Below are positions 23,392 to 31,336 of a DNA stretch of 34,241 nucleotides, one piece after another (the stretch's first letter is position 1; each line of letters starts with the position of its first letter). A program made the position numbers and the translations under genes. This stretch comes from Gemmatimonas sp. (lineage in GTDB: Bacteria > Gemmatimonadota > Gemmatimonadetes > Gemmatimonadales > Gemmatimonadaceae). The stretch lies in NCBI GenBank assembly GCA_011390885.1, contig JAABRO010000029.1:1-34241 (forward strand). Reading direction: 5' to 3'. The notes beneath the pieces are model-generated. The model was given only the letters and a program-made list of their open reading frames with translations, did no database searches and had not been told where the DNA came from.

Positions 23392-25044
23392 GTGGCGCTC
23401 TCACGACGCGAGTTTCTTCAAGGCACGACGGCCGCTGCGGCGGCCCTCGGACTGTCGGCCGGCACGCCGTCGCTGCTCACCGCGGCGCCGCGCGACTCGC
23501 GTCTCGGTGGCGCGCCCCGCACGGCGGGCGACGCGGCGTCTCGCGACCTGGCCCTGCTGGCGCTCGACGCCGCGAAGTCGGCCGGCGCGACCTACGCCGA
23601 CGCCCGCGTGAGCCGCAACAACGTGCGCAACGTGAGCACGCGCGAGCAGCGCGTGCTGGGACTCGTGGACAACGAGACGTTCGGCATCGGGGTGCGCGTG
23701 CTGGTGGACGGGGCGTGGGGATTCGCCGCCACCAACGACCTCACGCGCGACGAGGTGATCCGTGTGGCGCAGCAGGCCGTGGCGCAGGCGCGCGCGAACC
23801 GGTCGGCGCTGCGTCGGCCGGTCACGCTGGCACCGGTCACGCCCACCGCCGAGGGCACGTGGCGCTCGCCGGCCCGCATCGATCCGTTCGACGTGGCGAT
23901 CGAGGAGCAGGTGGGACTGCTGCTCCAGGCCAACGAGGCGGCGCTCAAGGTGCTCAAGCCGGGCGGGCGCGGCATGGGCTTCGTGAACTCGTCCATGTTC
24001 TTCCTGCGCGAAGAGAAGACGCTCGCCACCACCGACGGCACGTTCGTGGTGCAGACGATCTATCGCGCGCAGCCGAACATGACCTGCCAGGCGGTGAACG
24101 TCACGGCGGGCGACTTCCAGTCGCGGCAGAGCACGGACATCCAGCCGATGGGGCGCGGCTACGAGCATGTGCTCGACGCGAACCTGGTGGTGAACGCGGA
24201 GCGGTGGGCCACCGAGGCCATGCAGAAGCTCGGGGCCAAGTCGGTGGACGTGGGGCGCTACGACCTCATCCTGCACCCCACGCACCTCTGGCTCACGATC
24301 CACGAGTCCATCGCGCACCCCACGGAACTCGACCGCGCGCTCGGCTTCGAGGCCAACTACGCCGGCACCAGTTTCGTCGCGCCGCCGGAGTCGGTGCTCG
24401 GCAAGCTCAAGTACGGCCCCGAGTTCATGAACGTGCAGGCCGACCGGTCGCAGGAAGGCTCGCTGGGCGCGGTGGGGTGGGACGACGAGGGCGTGCAGCC
24501 CGACGAGTACCTCATCATCAAGAACGGCATCTTCAACGACTACCAGACCACGCGCGAGCAGGCGCCGTACCTGGCCGACTGGTATGCGTCGCAGGGCAAG
24601 CCGGTGCGTTCGCACGGCAACTCGTACGCGCAGACGTGGGCCGACGTGCAGTTCCAGCGGATGCCCAACGTGTCGTTGCTGCCGGGTGAGCAGGACCTCG
24701 TCTGGGACGACCTCATCGCCGCCACCGATCGCGGCATCGCGATCGTGGGCGACGGATCGTTCTCCATCGACCAGCAGCGGTACAACGCGCAGTTCGGCGG
24801 GCAGCTGTTCTATGAGATCCGCGGCGGCAAGATCGTGGGCATGCTCAAGGACGTGGCCTACCAGATCCGCACGCCGGAGTTCTGGAACAGCATGGACATG
24901 CTCGGCGGCAAGCGCAGCTACGAACTCGGCGGCGCCTTCGGCGATGGCAAGGGACAGCCGGCGCAGTCGAACGCGGTCAGCCACGGCTGCCCGCCCACGC
25001 GCCATAAGCAGGTGAACGTGATCAACACCGGACGGCAGGGATGA
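23392..25044 (+). CDS. tldD: TldD-family metallopeptidase with twin-arginine signal
   Basis: This TldD subunit should be the zinc-bearing, proteolytic half of the TldD/TldE heterodimer. The GTG at 23392 is chosen over a TTG at 23341 because it puts a textbook Tat signal at the N-terminus: SRREFLQG (residues 4-11), then TAAAAALGLSAG, and cleavage likely near TAAP. The mature protein therefore should be exported folded. The metal motif HExxxH is HESIAH at 304-309. The third ligand is probably C533 in VSHGCPPTRHKQ, as in other TldD proteins. The GSLGAVGWDDEG and IFNDYQTTREQ segments are family hallmarks. At 550 aa it is longer than E. coli TldD (481), mostly from the signal and insertions. Its stop overlaps the tldE start (ATGA). 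Confidence 0.93.
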   Translation: MALSRREFLQGTTAAAAALGLSAGTPSLLTAAPRDSRLGGAPRTAGDAASRDLALLALDAAKSAGATYADARVSRNNVRNVSTREQRVLGLVDNETFGIGVRVLVDGAWGFAATNDLTRDEVIRVAQQAVAQARANRSALRRPVTLAPVTPTAEGTWRSPARIDPFDVAIEEQVGLLLQANEAALKVLKPGGRGMGFVNSSMFFLREEKTLATTDGTFVVQTIYRAQPNMTCQAVNVTAGDFQSRQSTDIQPMGRGYEHVLDANLVVNAERWATEAMQKLGAKSVDVGRYDLILHPTHLWLTIHESIAHPTELDRALGFEANYAGTSFVAPPESVLGKLKYGPEFMNVQADRSQEGSLGAVGWDDEGVQPDEYLIIKNGIFNDYQTTREQAPYLADWYASQGKPVRSHGNSYAQTWADVQFQRMPNVSLLPGEQDLVWDDLIAATDRGIAIVGDGSFSIDQQRYNAQFGGQLFYEIRGGKIVGMLKDVAYQIRTPEFWNSMDMLGGKRSYELGGAFGDGKGQPAQSNAVSHGCPPTRHKQVNVINTGRQG

Positions 25045-26417
25045 GCGGGCCGCGTTCCCTCTTCGGCGCCATGGCGCCGCACCTGGGCCGGTTGCAGGCC
25101 GAAGCGCTGTGCAAGCGCGTGCTCGGCTTCTCCACCGCCGACGAAATGCGCGTCAACGTGAACTCGGGCGCCACGGCCAACACGCGCTTCGCCGTCAACC
25201 AGATCTCCACGGCCGGTGACAACACCAACGTGTCGATCACCGTGCGCGCGATCTTCGGCAAGAAGGCGGGCAGCGCCACCACCAACCGCACCGACGACGA
25301 GTCGCTGCGCGCGGTGGTGCAGCGTGCCGAGGCGCTCGCGCGCCTCGCGCCCGAAGATCCGGAAATGCTCCCCGAGCTCGGTCCGCAGACGTACGTGGGT
25401 GCCGGCGGCTTCGCGCAGGCCACGGCGTCGCTCGATCCGGCGGGCCGCGCGGCGGCGGTGCGCAGCATCACCGATCCGGCGGCCGACGCGGGGCTCGTGT
25501 CCACGGGCTACCTCGAAGCGAACACGGGGTCGGTGGCGGTGGCCACGTCGCGTGGCCTGTTCGCGTGGCGCGAGAGCACGGCGGTGGCACTCACCACCAC
25601 GGTGCGCACGCCCGATGGCACCGGCTCCGGCTGGGCGGGCGCGACGTCGCACGACTGGTCGCGCATCGATGCCGCCGCGCTCGGCGCGCGTGCGATCGAG
25701 AAGGCGCGCCGGTCGGTGAATCCCGTGGCCATCGAACCGGGTCGCTACACCGTGGTGCTCGAACCCACGGCGGTCGGCAACCTGGTGCAGCTCATCGCCG
25801 GCGCCGCGCAGGCGCGATCGGCCGACGAAGGGCGCTCGTTCTTTTCCAAGCCGGGCGGCGGCACCAAGATCGGCATGAAGGTCGTCGACGAGCGCGTCAC
25901 GCTGCTCTCCGATCCGCTCGATCCCGATGCCTACGGCACGACCTTCGGCGGCGATGGCCTGCCGTCGCGCAAGATGACCTGGATCGAGAACGGCGTGGTG
26001 AAGAACCTCGCCTACGACCGCTGGTGGGCGCAGCAGAAGGGCGCCGAAGCGTCGTCGTTCCCCGGGTCGCTGCGCATGCTCGGCGGCACCACGAGCATCG
26101 AAGACATGATCGCGTCCACCGAGCGCGGCCTGCTCGTCACGCGCTTCTGGTACATCCGTCCCGTCGACCCCCGCACCATCCTGTATACGGGGCTCACGCG
26201 CGACGGCACCTTCCTGATCGAGAACGGACGCGTGACGCGCGCGGTGAAGAACCTGCGCTGGAACGAGTCCCCGATCTTCATGCTGAACAACGTCGAGGCG
26301 ATGGGCGTGCCGGTGCGTGTGAGCGCCAGCGAAAGCGGCGGGCCTGGACAGGCCGTCGTCGTTCCGCCTCTCAAGGTTCGCGATTTCACCTTCACCAGTC
26401 TCAGCGACGCCGTCTGA
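25041..26417 (+). CDS. tldE: TldE/PmbA-family partner protein
   Basis: This 458-aa second subunit of the TldD/TldE metalloprotease family begins at ATG 25041, overlapping the tldD stop by four bases, which points to equimolar synthesis. It has the TldE fold features seen in sequence: RVNVNSGATANTRFAVNQIST near the N-terminus, GSVAVATSRGLFAWRE in the middle, and GTTFGGDGLPSRKMTWIENGVVKNL, the strand analogous to the TldD IENG loop. It lacks HExxxH, as expected for the non-catalytic partner. No signal peptide or twin-arginine motif is visible in the first 40 residues (MSGPRSLFGAMAPHLGRLQA), although its partner has one. Known relatives mature peptide antibiotics or degrade antitoxins; the natural substrate here is unknown. 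Confidence 0.9.
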   Translation: MSGPRSLFGAMAPHLGRLQAEALCKRVLGFSTADEMRVNVNSGATANTRFAVNQISTAGDNTNVSITVRAIFGKKAGSATTNRTDDESLRAVVQRAEALARLAPEDPEMLPELGPQTYVGAGGFAQATASLDPAGRAAAVRSITDPAADAGLVSTGYLEANTGSVAVATSRGLFAWRESTAVALTTTVRTPDGTGSGWAGATSHDWSRIDAAALGARAIEKARRSVNPVAIEPGRYTVVLEPTAVGNLVQLIAGAAQARSADEGRSFFSKPGGGTKIGMKVVDERVTLLSDPLDPDAYGTTFGGDGLPSRKMTWIENGVVKNLAYDRWWAQQKGAEASSFPGSLRMLGGTTSIEDMIASTERGLLVTRFWYIRPVDPRTILYTGLTRDGTFLIENGRVTRAVKNLRWNESPIFMLNNVEAMGVPVRVSASESGGPGQAVVVPPLKVRDFTFTSLSDAV

Positions 26418-26423
26418 TCGCGT

Positions 26424-26447
26424 GACGTCGTGATGCGTCACGACGTC
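26424..26447 (+). terminator. Hairpin after tldE
   Basis: GACGTCGTGA, loop TGCG, TCACGACGTC is a perfect 10-bp stem 6 nt after the tldE stop. No T-run follows. The rest of the gap up to 26613 contains a weaker GCGCGCCATCG/CGATGCGCGC hairpin near 26475-26502 and no plausible gene. Confidence 0.6.
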
Positions 26448-26613
26448 CAACCGACAACCGATCGCTTCAGCTGTGCGCGCCATCGTTCGCGATGCGCGCG
26501 CCAGCGTGTCGAAGGCCGCGGAGTTCGCTCCGAGGTGCGGCTGCCGACACGTCACTCGCGTCTCCACCGGGGGAGACCGGGTACCCCACCCTCCCTAGTG
26601 AGGATCGTTCGCA

Positions 26614-26982
26614 ATGGCTCCTGCCAAGAAGACCGCGCGCAAGAAGACGGCCAAGAAGGCCGTGCGCAAGACGGCGAAGAAGGCGACGCGCAAGACCGCC
26701 AAGAAGGCTGTTCGCAAGACGGCCAAGAAGGCGACGCGCAAGACCGCCAAGAAGGCCGTCCGCAAGACCGCCAAGAAGGCCGCGAAGAAGACGGCGAAGA
26801 AGGCGACCAAGAAGACCGCCAAGAAGGCCACGCGCAAGACGGCCAAGAAGGCGGCCAAGAAGACCGCCAAGAAGGCGACGCGCAAGACCGCCAAGAAGGC
26901 CACCAAGAAGACGGCCAAGAAGGCGACGCGCCGCAAGAAGGCTGCGCCCGCTGCTCCGGCTGCGCCTGCGCCGACGATGTAA
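26614..26982 (+). CDS. Histone H1-like lysine/alanine octapeptide-repeat protein
   Basis: This 122-aa, strongly basic protein starts at ATG 26614 with GAGGA at 26600-26604. After MAPAKKTAR come exactly 12 consecutive octapeptides of the form (K/R)KTAKKA(V/T/A), filling residues 10-105. The tail RRKKAAP then AAPAAPAPTM is Ala-Pro-rich and uncharged. This is the composition of bacterial H1-like nucleoid proteins (Hc1/Hc2, AlgP-like), which bind DNA through the Lys-rich repeats and compact or buffer the chromosome; RNA binding is also possible. It has its own terminator and stands alone. The tail of the NYN protein in this window has similar KKAPAKK composition. Repeats make the copy number prone to change between strains. 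Confidence 0.88.
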   Translation: MAPAKKTARKKTAKKAVRKTAKKATRKTAKKAVRKTAKKATRKTAKKAVRKTAKKAAKKTAKKATKKTAKKATRKTAKKAAKKTAKKATRKTAKKATKKTAKKATRRKKAAPAAPAAPAPTM

Positions 26983-27022
26983 GCTGGACCTCTTCGCGGT
27001 CCCTCAGGGGGCCGTCGAACGC

Positions 27023-27052
27023 AAAGACGCCGGCATGTCTGCCGGCGTCTTT
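27023..27052 (+). terminator. Intrinsic terminator after the H1-like gene
   Basis: AAAGACGCCGGCA, loop TGTC, TGCCGGCGTCTTT is a perfect 13-bp stem-loop 40 nt after the stop. It begins with A's and ends in TCTTT, so it can work in both directions, also ending the convergent small gene at 27098. It is the clearest Rho-independent terminator in the window. Confidence 0.9.
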
Positions 27053-27097
27053 GGCGTTTCAGGACCTGCCATCGCGCGATCCGTTCGCGCGCGTCGA

Positions 27098-27268
27098 CTA
27101 CACGGCGGCGGCCACGAGCGCTTCGTCGTGCGCGGGCTGCTCGTCGAGGTCGGGCACCGGACCCCAGACGAACGCCGAGAAACGTGTTTCCGTGGACGGC
27201 GCTCCGCCGTCGGCGATCACGATGCCGATGGGGTCCGTGGTATGCTGCTGCTTGCGCGTCAGTCGCAT
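27098..27268 (-). CDS. Small uncharacterised protein, 56 aa
   Basis: ATG 27268 is preceded by GGAGGG (plus 27276-27281) with 7 nt between, one of the best ribosome-binding sites in the window. The product is a 56-residue acidic protein with a basic start (MRLTRKQQ), a middle hydrophobic strand with glycines (DPIGIVIADGGAP), an aromatic strand (RFSAFVWGPVPD) and an acidic Ala-rich end. No membrane segment or metal motif is seen and I do not recognise the family. The frame stays open upstream, but the sequence there is Arg-rich and unlike coding sequence, so the short form is preferred. It ends against the bidirectional terminator of the H1-like gene. Confidence 0.55.
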   Translation of the reverse strand: MRLTRKQQHTTDPIGIVIADGGAPSTETRFSAFVWGPVPDLDEQPAHDEALVAAAV

Positions 27269-27488
27269 GAGGCGACCCTCCACCCGAGTTCGAGACCTGC
27301 GGTGGCGTCCCGTCGTGGGGCGCCGAACACAGTCGAACAGAGCAGGTTCCGTGCCGTTCGGCAGGAAAGGCGCAAGCTGTTGCTGCGCATAAGCTTGCGC
27401 AACTGCAGGAAGGGCTGAGTCCGCGCGCTGTGTCGATCGGCCACGCCCCGCGAGCACAAGACGTGTCGAAGCGACACGCCTGCGGCGG
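27269..27488 (-). other. Structured leader region of the small gene, no further gene
   Basis: About 220 bp between the methyltransferase stop and the small gene start. It contains an inverted repeat GCGCAAGCT (27370-27378) and AGCTTGCGC (27392-27400) around a 13-nt loop. Part of it can pair alternatively, since the GTTGC in the loop region complements GCAAC just beyond the right arm. Mutually exclusive hairpins in a leader can act as an attenuator, but no ligand or peptide is evident. Confidence 0.35.
27462..27478 (-). terminator. Short hairpin after the methyltransferase gene
   Basis: On the minus strand CGTGTCG, a 3-nt loop and CGACACG form a 7-bp stem, followed by TCTTGT, starting about 10 nt after the methyltransferase stop. 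Stem and partial T-run suggest a modest intrinsic terminator. Confidence 0.45.
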
Positions 27489-28307
27489 CTAGGCGACCGC
27501 TTCCTTCCGGGCGAGGAAGGTGCGCGAGCCGTTCTCGCGCGTGCGTTCGAGCGACACCTGCCAGCCGCGATAGCGCGACTCCAGCTCCTCGATCGCAAGC
27601 ACGATCGTGCCGTCGTTCGCCGCGCCGTCGCTGCTCGTGCTCCCCGCGCCCGTGGCGATCGTCTCCACCAGATGCACGCCGCCATCCGCCGTGGCGCTCT
27701 GCAGGATGCCGATCACCCGCTCGCGATCGGCCGGCGAGAGCCCCGCCAGCGCCGACGCGCTGCACACGACGGCGTGCAGCTCCACGTCGGGGCTCCAGGC
27801 GGCGAGGTCGCCGCAGTAGGCACGCACGCGGTCGTGCAGGCCGGCCTGCTGCGCGGCGGCCATCACGCGCTGCATGGCGTCGAATGCGGGGTCGAGCGCC
27901 GTCACGGCGCAGCCGTGCGCCGCGAGGTAGAGCGCCTCCCCCTCGCGCGGGGTGCCGGCGACGAGCACGTGACGATCCGGGGCGTGCTGCAACTCGCGCA
28001 CGAACGCGGCGTTCGGGTCGAGCCCCCAGTGTTCGGGCTGCCGATACCGCTCGAGCTCGCGCAAACGCCGCCGACGCCAGGTCTGGTACGTGGGCAGTCG
28101 CAGGCGGCGCGAGATGATGCGATCGACCTCCTGCCAGATCAGGAGCTCCGTCAGCGCGACCTGCGGCTGACTGGCGAGCGACGCCACCGCCTCATCCCCG
28201 ATCTTGAGGATGGCGCTCCGCGGGATCGAGTCCTTGTAGTCCTCGATCTCGCGTTCGACGTACAGCTCGTACTCGTACTTGAGCGACCGCGGATTCTGGA
28301 AGGGCAT
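27489..28307 (-). CDS. Class I SAM-dependent methyltransferase, unknown substrate
   Basis: ATG 28307 gives 272 aa; the upstream frame is not used because the promoter-like AT-rich sequence lies there. The first about 110 residues are helical and charged (KYEYELYVEREIEDYKDSIP, then ELLIWQEVDRIIS), an N-terminal extension I cannot assign. A Rossmann-like methyltransferase core follows: motif I is HVLVAGTPREGEALYLAAHG, where the usual GxGxG is GTPREG; the acidic ribose-binding position is in AVTALDPAFDAM; then YCGDLAAWSPDVELHAVVCS; and a late strand (GGVHLVETIATG). The core resembles small-molecule methyltransferases of the TehB/UbiE kind. Motif I is unusual, so binding of SAM should be treated as likely, not certain. 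Divergent from mutM. Confidence 0.72.
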   Translation of the reverse strand: MPFQNPRSLKYEYELYVEREIEDYKDSIPRSAILKIGDEAVASLASQPQVALTELLIWQEVDRIISRRLRLPTYQTWRRRRLRELERYRQPEHWGLDPNAAFVRELQHAPDRHVLVAGTPREGEALYLAAHGCAVTALDPAFDAMQRVMAAAQQAGLHDRVRAYCGDLAAWSPDVELHAVVCSASALAGLSPADRERVIGILQSATADGGVHLVETIATGAGSTSSDGAANDGTIVLAIEELESRYRGWQVSLERTRENGSRTFLARKEAVA

Positions 28308-28333
28308 GCCCCGATGTGGAAAGGTGTGGACAA

Positions 28334-28361
28334 ATAGTAGGTCGCAATCAAGAATGCGCAA
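28334..28361 (-). promoter_or_regulatory. Candidate promoter for the methyltransferase gene
   Basis: On the minus strand TTGCGC (plus 28356-28361), a 16-bp spacer and TACTAT (plus 28334-28339) lie about 27 nt upstream of the ATG at 28307. The surrounding 28320-28380 stretch is markedly AT-rich for this genome. Match to consensus is partial (TACTAT 4/6). No clear promoter for the divergent mutM was found in the same 125-bp gap. Confidence 0.4.
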
Positions 28362-28432
28362 GGGCACACAAAACATTGCCGCCTCATTGTGCCCGCAGTC
28401 CTCCTCCACTCCGTCCTCCAGCCGGCTGTCCC

Positions 28433-29251
28433 GTGCCCGAGTTGCCCGAAGTCGAACGTGCCACGCGGCTGCTGCGCACCGCCCTCGAGGGCCGACGCAT
28501 CGTGGACGCGCGCACGCTGCATCCGTCGGCGGCGCGCGCCCTCCCGCCGCAGGCGGCGCGTTCGCTCGAGGGGCGCACCGTGGTGCGCATCGAGCGTCGC
28601 GCGAAGTACCAGCTCCTGCACCTCGATGACGCGCGCACCATCGAGGTGCACTTCAAGATGACCGGTGACTGGGCCATCGGGCCGAGCACGCTCCCGCCGC
28701 CCGCGCTCGAGCGGGTGCGCTTCGTGACGCACGAGGGCACGCGCATCTCCCTCGTGGACGGCCGCGCCTTCGCCGTGGTGCGCGTACACGAGCCCGGCGC
28801 GATGTTCCTCCCGCCGCTGGGCCTCGAGCCCCTCGACGCGGCCTGGAGCGCCGACGCGCTGAAGGCCGCACTCGCGCGCAAGACGGGCCCCATCAAGCCC
28901 GCCCTGCTCGACCAGCGCGTCGTGGCCGGCCTCGGCAACATCTACTCGGCCGAGGCGCTGTGGGAGGCTGCGATCCATCCGCGCGCCCGCGCGAACCGGT
29001 TGTCGATGGCGCGCGTGCAGCGCCTCGCCGATGCGGCGCGCCTCGTGCTCGAGCGCGCGCCGGCCGCGCGCTACTACGGCCAGCGCACCGTGGACGACGG
29101 CCACACCTATGCGCTGGGCGATGGCAGCGACGAGACGTGGCACGTGTACGACCGCGAAGGGGAGCCGTGCGAGCGCTGCGGCGCCCCCGTCCGCCGCATG
29201 GAGCAGGCGGGGCGCAGCACGTACTACTGCGGGCGCTGCCAGCGGGTGTGA
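28433..29251 (+). CDS. mutM: Formamidopyrimidine-DNA glycosylase (Fpg)
   Basis: This 272-aa enzyme excises 8-oxoguanine and other oxidised purines and nicks the DNA by beta,delta-elimination. GTG 28433 is the start because it places PELPEVE directly after the initiator: P2 becomes the N-terminal catalytic proline once Met is removed, and E3 follows. K58 in RRAKYQLL is the conserved Lys. HFKMTGDW matches the Fpg HLxMTG stretch, and the H2TH domain contains DQRVVAGLGNIYSAEALW. The C-terminal zinc finger CERCG with CGRC (CxxC-x16-CxxC) ends the protein as in all Fpg. No Shine-Dalgarno precedes the start. Convergent with the rlmI-like gene (43-bp gap). Confidence 0.96.
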   Translation: MPELPEVERATRLLRTALEGRRIVDARTLHPSAARALPPQAARSLEGRTVVRIERRAKYQLLHLDDARTIEVHFKMTGDWAIGPSTLPPPALERVRFVTHEGTRISLVDGRAFAVVRVHEPGAMFLPPLGLEPLDAAWSADALKAALARKTGPIKPALLDQRVVAGLGNIYSAEALWEAAIHPRARANRLSMARVQRLADAARLVLERAPAARYYGQRTVDDGHTYALGDGSDETWHVYDREGEPCERCGAPVRRMEQAGRSTYYCGRCQRV

Positions 29252-29294
29252 GCGCGTCCTGCGGCGTCGCGCAATCCGCGCGCCCCGCACCGCA

Positions 29295-30473
29295 TCATCC
29301 CACGTCCTCGAGCAGCACGCCCTTGAGGTAGCCGGTCTCGGGAATGGTCAGGATCTCGGGGTGATCGAGTCCCTGGCCGGTGATGGCGCGAATGGCGAAC
29401 CGCCGCCGGCTGTCGGCTGCTGCCTCGGTGATCACCTCGAGGAAGGTGCCCCGATCGAGATGGTGCGAGCAGCTCGCACTGAAGAGCTGGCCGCCGGGCG
29501 CGAGCAGCTTCATCGCCTGGAGGTTCACGTCCTTGTAGCCGCGCAGCGCGCCGCTCAGCGAGGCCCGCGACTTCGCGAACGCCGGCGGGTCCACCACGAT
29601 CGTGTCGAAGCGCCGCCCCTCGCGATGCCACGCGCGCATCGTGTCGAACGCGTCGCCCACATGCGTGGTCAGGTTCGTGTAGCCGTTCAGCGCCGCGTTC
29701 TCCGTGGCGCGTTCGAGCGCCGGCGCGGAAATGTCGAGCGCCACCACCGACTCGGCGTGTCGCGCGAGGTGGAGCGCGAACGAGCCGTGGTAGGCGAAGC
29801 AGTCGAGCGCCGTGCCACGCGCGCGGTCGCCCACCAGCACGCGATTGTCGCGCTGGTCGAGGAAGGCCCCGGTCTTCTGGCCGTCCCACGGCGCGGCCAG
29901 GAACCGCACGCCGTGCTCGACCACTTCGATCGTGCGTGGCACGTCGCCATGCAGCAGCGTGACCTCGCGCTCGAGCCCCTCGCGCGATCGCACCGCCGGG
30001 TCGTTGCGCGCGAGCACGCCCTCGCACCCGGTGTGCGCGAGCAGCGCGTCGATGATCGCGTCCCGGCAGGCCTCCAGTCCGGCCGACAGGAGCTGCACCA
30101 CGAGCCAGCGGTCGTAGCGGTCCACGACGAGCGACGGGAGGCCGTCCCCTTCGCCGTGTACGAGGCGCATCGCGTTCGTGTGCGCCGCAACGGGTCCGCG
30201 TCGCGCGATCGCGGCACCGAGACGGGCGTGCCACCACGCGGCATCGACGACCGCGTCGGGCGCGCTGTCGAGCAGGCGCAGTGAGATCTCCGAGGCCGGG
30301 CTCCAGAGCGCCACGCCAAGCGGTCGGCCGTTCTGCGCCTGCACGGGCACCACGCCGGCGGGCACACCAGGCGGCGCCGTGACATCGCTGCGGAAGATCC
30401 ACGGGTGCCCGCGACCGAGTCGTTGTTCGGCACGGCGGTTGACCGTGGCGGTGGCAGAAGAGGCGCGTGTCAT
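29295..30473 (-). CDS. rlmI: RlmI-like 23S rRNA cytosine methyltransferase
   Basis: This 392-aa SAM-dependent RNA methyltransferase is close in length to E. coli RlmI (396 aa), which methylates 23S rRNA C1962. ATG 30473 overlaps the stop of the glycosyltransferase gene upstream (ATGA). Residues about 10-80 are a PUA RNA-binding domain (RRAEQRLGRGHPWIFRSDV). A central RRM-like part contains LPSLVVDRYDRWLVVQLLS. The catalytic domain shows PWDGQKTGAFLDQRDNR, typical of this family, motif I as ALDCFAYHGSFALHLARHA, and motif IV as VVDPPAFAKSR. Catalytic Cys is probably in FSASCSHHL. The exact RNA target is inferred from family; other RlmI/RlmK-like proteins modify different positions. Last gene of the rho-side operon. 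Confidence 0.85.
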   Translation of the reverse strand: MTRASSATATVNRRAEQRLGRGHPWIFRSDVTAPPGVPAGVVPVQAQNGRPLGVALWSPASEISLRLLDSAPDAVVDAAWWHARLGAAIARRGPVAAHTNAMRLVHGEGDGLPSLVVDRYDRWLVVQLLSAGLEACRDAIIDALLAHTGCEGVLARNDPAVRSREGLEREVTLLHGDVPRTIEVVEHGVRFLAAPWDGQKTGAFLDQRDNRVLVGDRARGTALDCFAYHGSFALHLARHAESVVALDISAPALERATENAALNGYTNLTTHVGDAFDTMRAWHREGRRFDTIVVDPPAFAKSRASLSGALRGYKDVNLQAMKLLAPGGQLFSASCSHHLDRGTFLEVITEAAADSRRRFAIRAITGQGLDHPEILTIPETGYLKGVLLEDVG

Positions 30474-31336
30474 GCGAGGGGCGGCGGCGCGCCGGCATCC
30501 GGCGCGACAGGGGAGGGTGACACCGGGGGTGGCGCCACCTCGGTGGTCGGCGAGCTGATGCCGAGCGCGCACCAGGTGGCGCGCGTGGCGATGGTCTCGT
30601 CGTAGATGGCGCGGTTGACCGGCACGGCCTCGCGGGAGCGCTCGTCGTGCCACAGGTGCCATGCGACCGCGGCAAACTTGAGGGTGCGACGGCGCACGCC
30701 CGCGTGCTGCAGCCGGGCCACGAACTCGCTGTCCTCGAGTCCCCAGCCGGTCATCGCTTCGTTGTAGCCGTTCACGCGCAGCGCGTCGGCGCGCCAGAAG
30801 GCCACATGACAGCCGCGCACGCGCACGAGCGGATCGCGGCTCGCGCGGGTGCCGAGGGCCGCCAGCGGGGGCAGGTACCAGCTGTTATGGCGATGCCCCA
30901 CACCACGCTCGAAAGGGCGCGTGCGCAGCCGCCCCGTGCGCAGCAGCTCCTCGGAAAGTCGCCGGTCGAGCAGCGCGCGGCTCCCCTGCACGAACGTGCC
31001 CGACTTCGCGAAGGCGAGGTGCCGTCGCACGGCGGCCGGATGCAGCAGGATGTCGCCATCGAGCTGCAGGATGTACGCGCCGCGCGCGACGGCGATGGCG
31101 CGGTTGCGGATCGCGCCGGCGCGGAACCCCTCGTCGGTGTGCCACACGTGCCGGAGCGGCACGGGATACGACGCGGCGACGGACGCGACGAGCGCCGCGG
31201 TCTCGGGACCCGAGCCGTCGTCGGCCACGATCACTTCGAGCGGTGCCACGTCCTGCAGGCGAAGCGCCTCGAGCACGAGCGCGAGTGCGTCCGGCCGATT
31301 GTACGTGGAGACGATGACCGAGCAGTTCACGCTCAC
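30470..31336 (-). CDS. Family 2 glycosyltransferase (galactosyltransferase-like)
   Basis: This 288-aa GT-A enzyme starts at GTG 31336, overlapping the thiE stop (GTGA). Its N-terminus CSVIVSTYNRPDALALVLEAL is the canonical family 2 opening. VIVADDGSGPET contains the UDP-sugar-contacting Asp pair, LQLDGDILLHP is the DxD-type metal motif, and GWGLEDSEFVARL is the catalytic base region seen in the galactosyltransferase/chondroitin-synthase-like (Glyco_transf_7C) group. The last 30 residues are a Pro/Ala-rich tail. No membrane segment is present, so it should be cytoplasmic or peripheral. The sugar and acceptor are unknown. Neighbouring mltG points loosely to envelope work, but thiE and rlmI in the same operon do not. 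Confidence 0.88.
   Translation of the reverse strand: MSVNCSVIVSTYNRPDALALVLEALRLQDVAPLEVIVADDGSGPETAALVASVAASYPVPLRHVWHTDEGFRAGAIRNRAIAVARGAYILQLDGDILLHPAAVRRHLAFAKSGTFVQGSRALLDRRLSEELLRTGRLRTRPFERGVGHRHNSWYLPPLAALGTRASRDPLVRVRGCHVAFWRADALRVNGYNEAMTGWGLEDSEFVARLQHAGVRRRTLKFAAVAWHLWHDERSREAVPVNRAIYDETIATRATWCALGISSPTTEVAPPPVSPSPVAPDAGAPPPLA

Noticed and set aside
26460-26600. Possible small gene or promoter ahead of the H1-like gene
   Set aside because: No good -10/-35 and no frame with a ribosome-binding site; only a weak hairpin.
26595-26936. Hydrophobic 113-aa minus-strand ORF (FLAVLRVAFLAV repeats)
   Set aside because: It is the complement of the lysine octapeptide gene; antisense of AAG-rich repeats always reads as Leu/Phe/Val.
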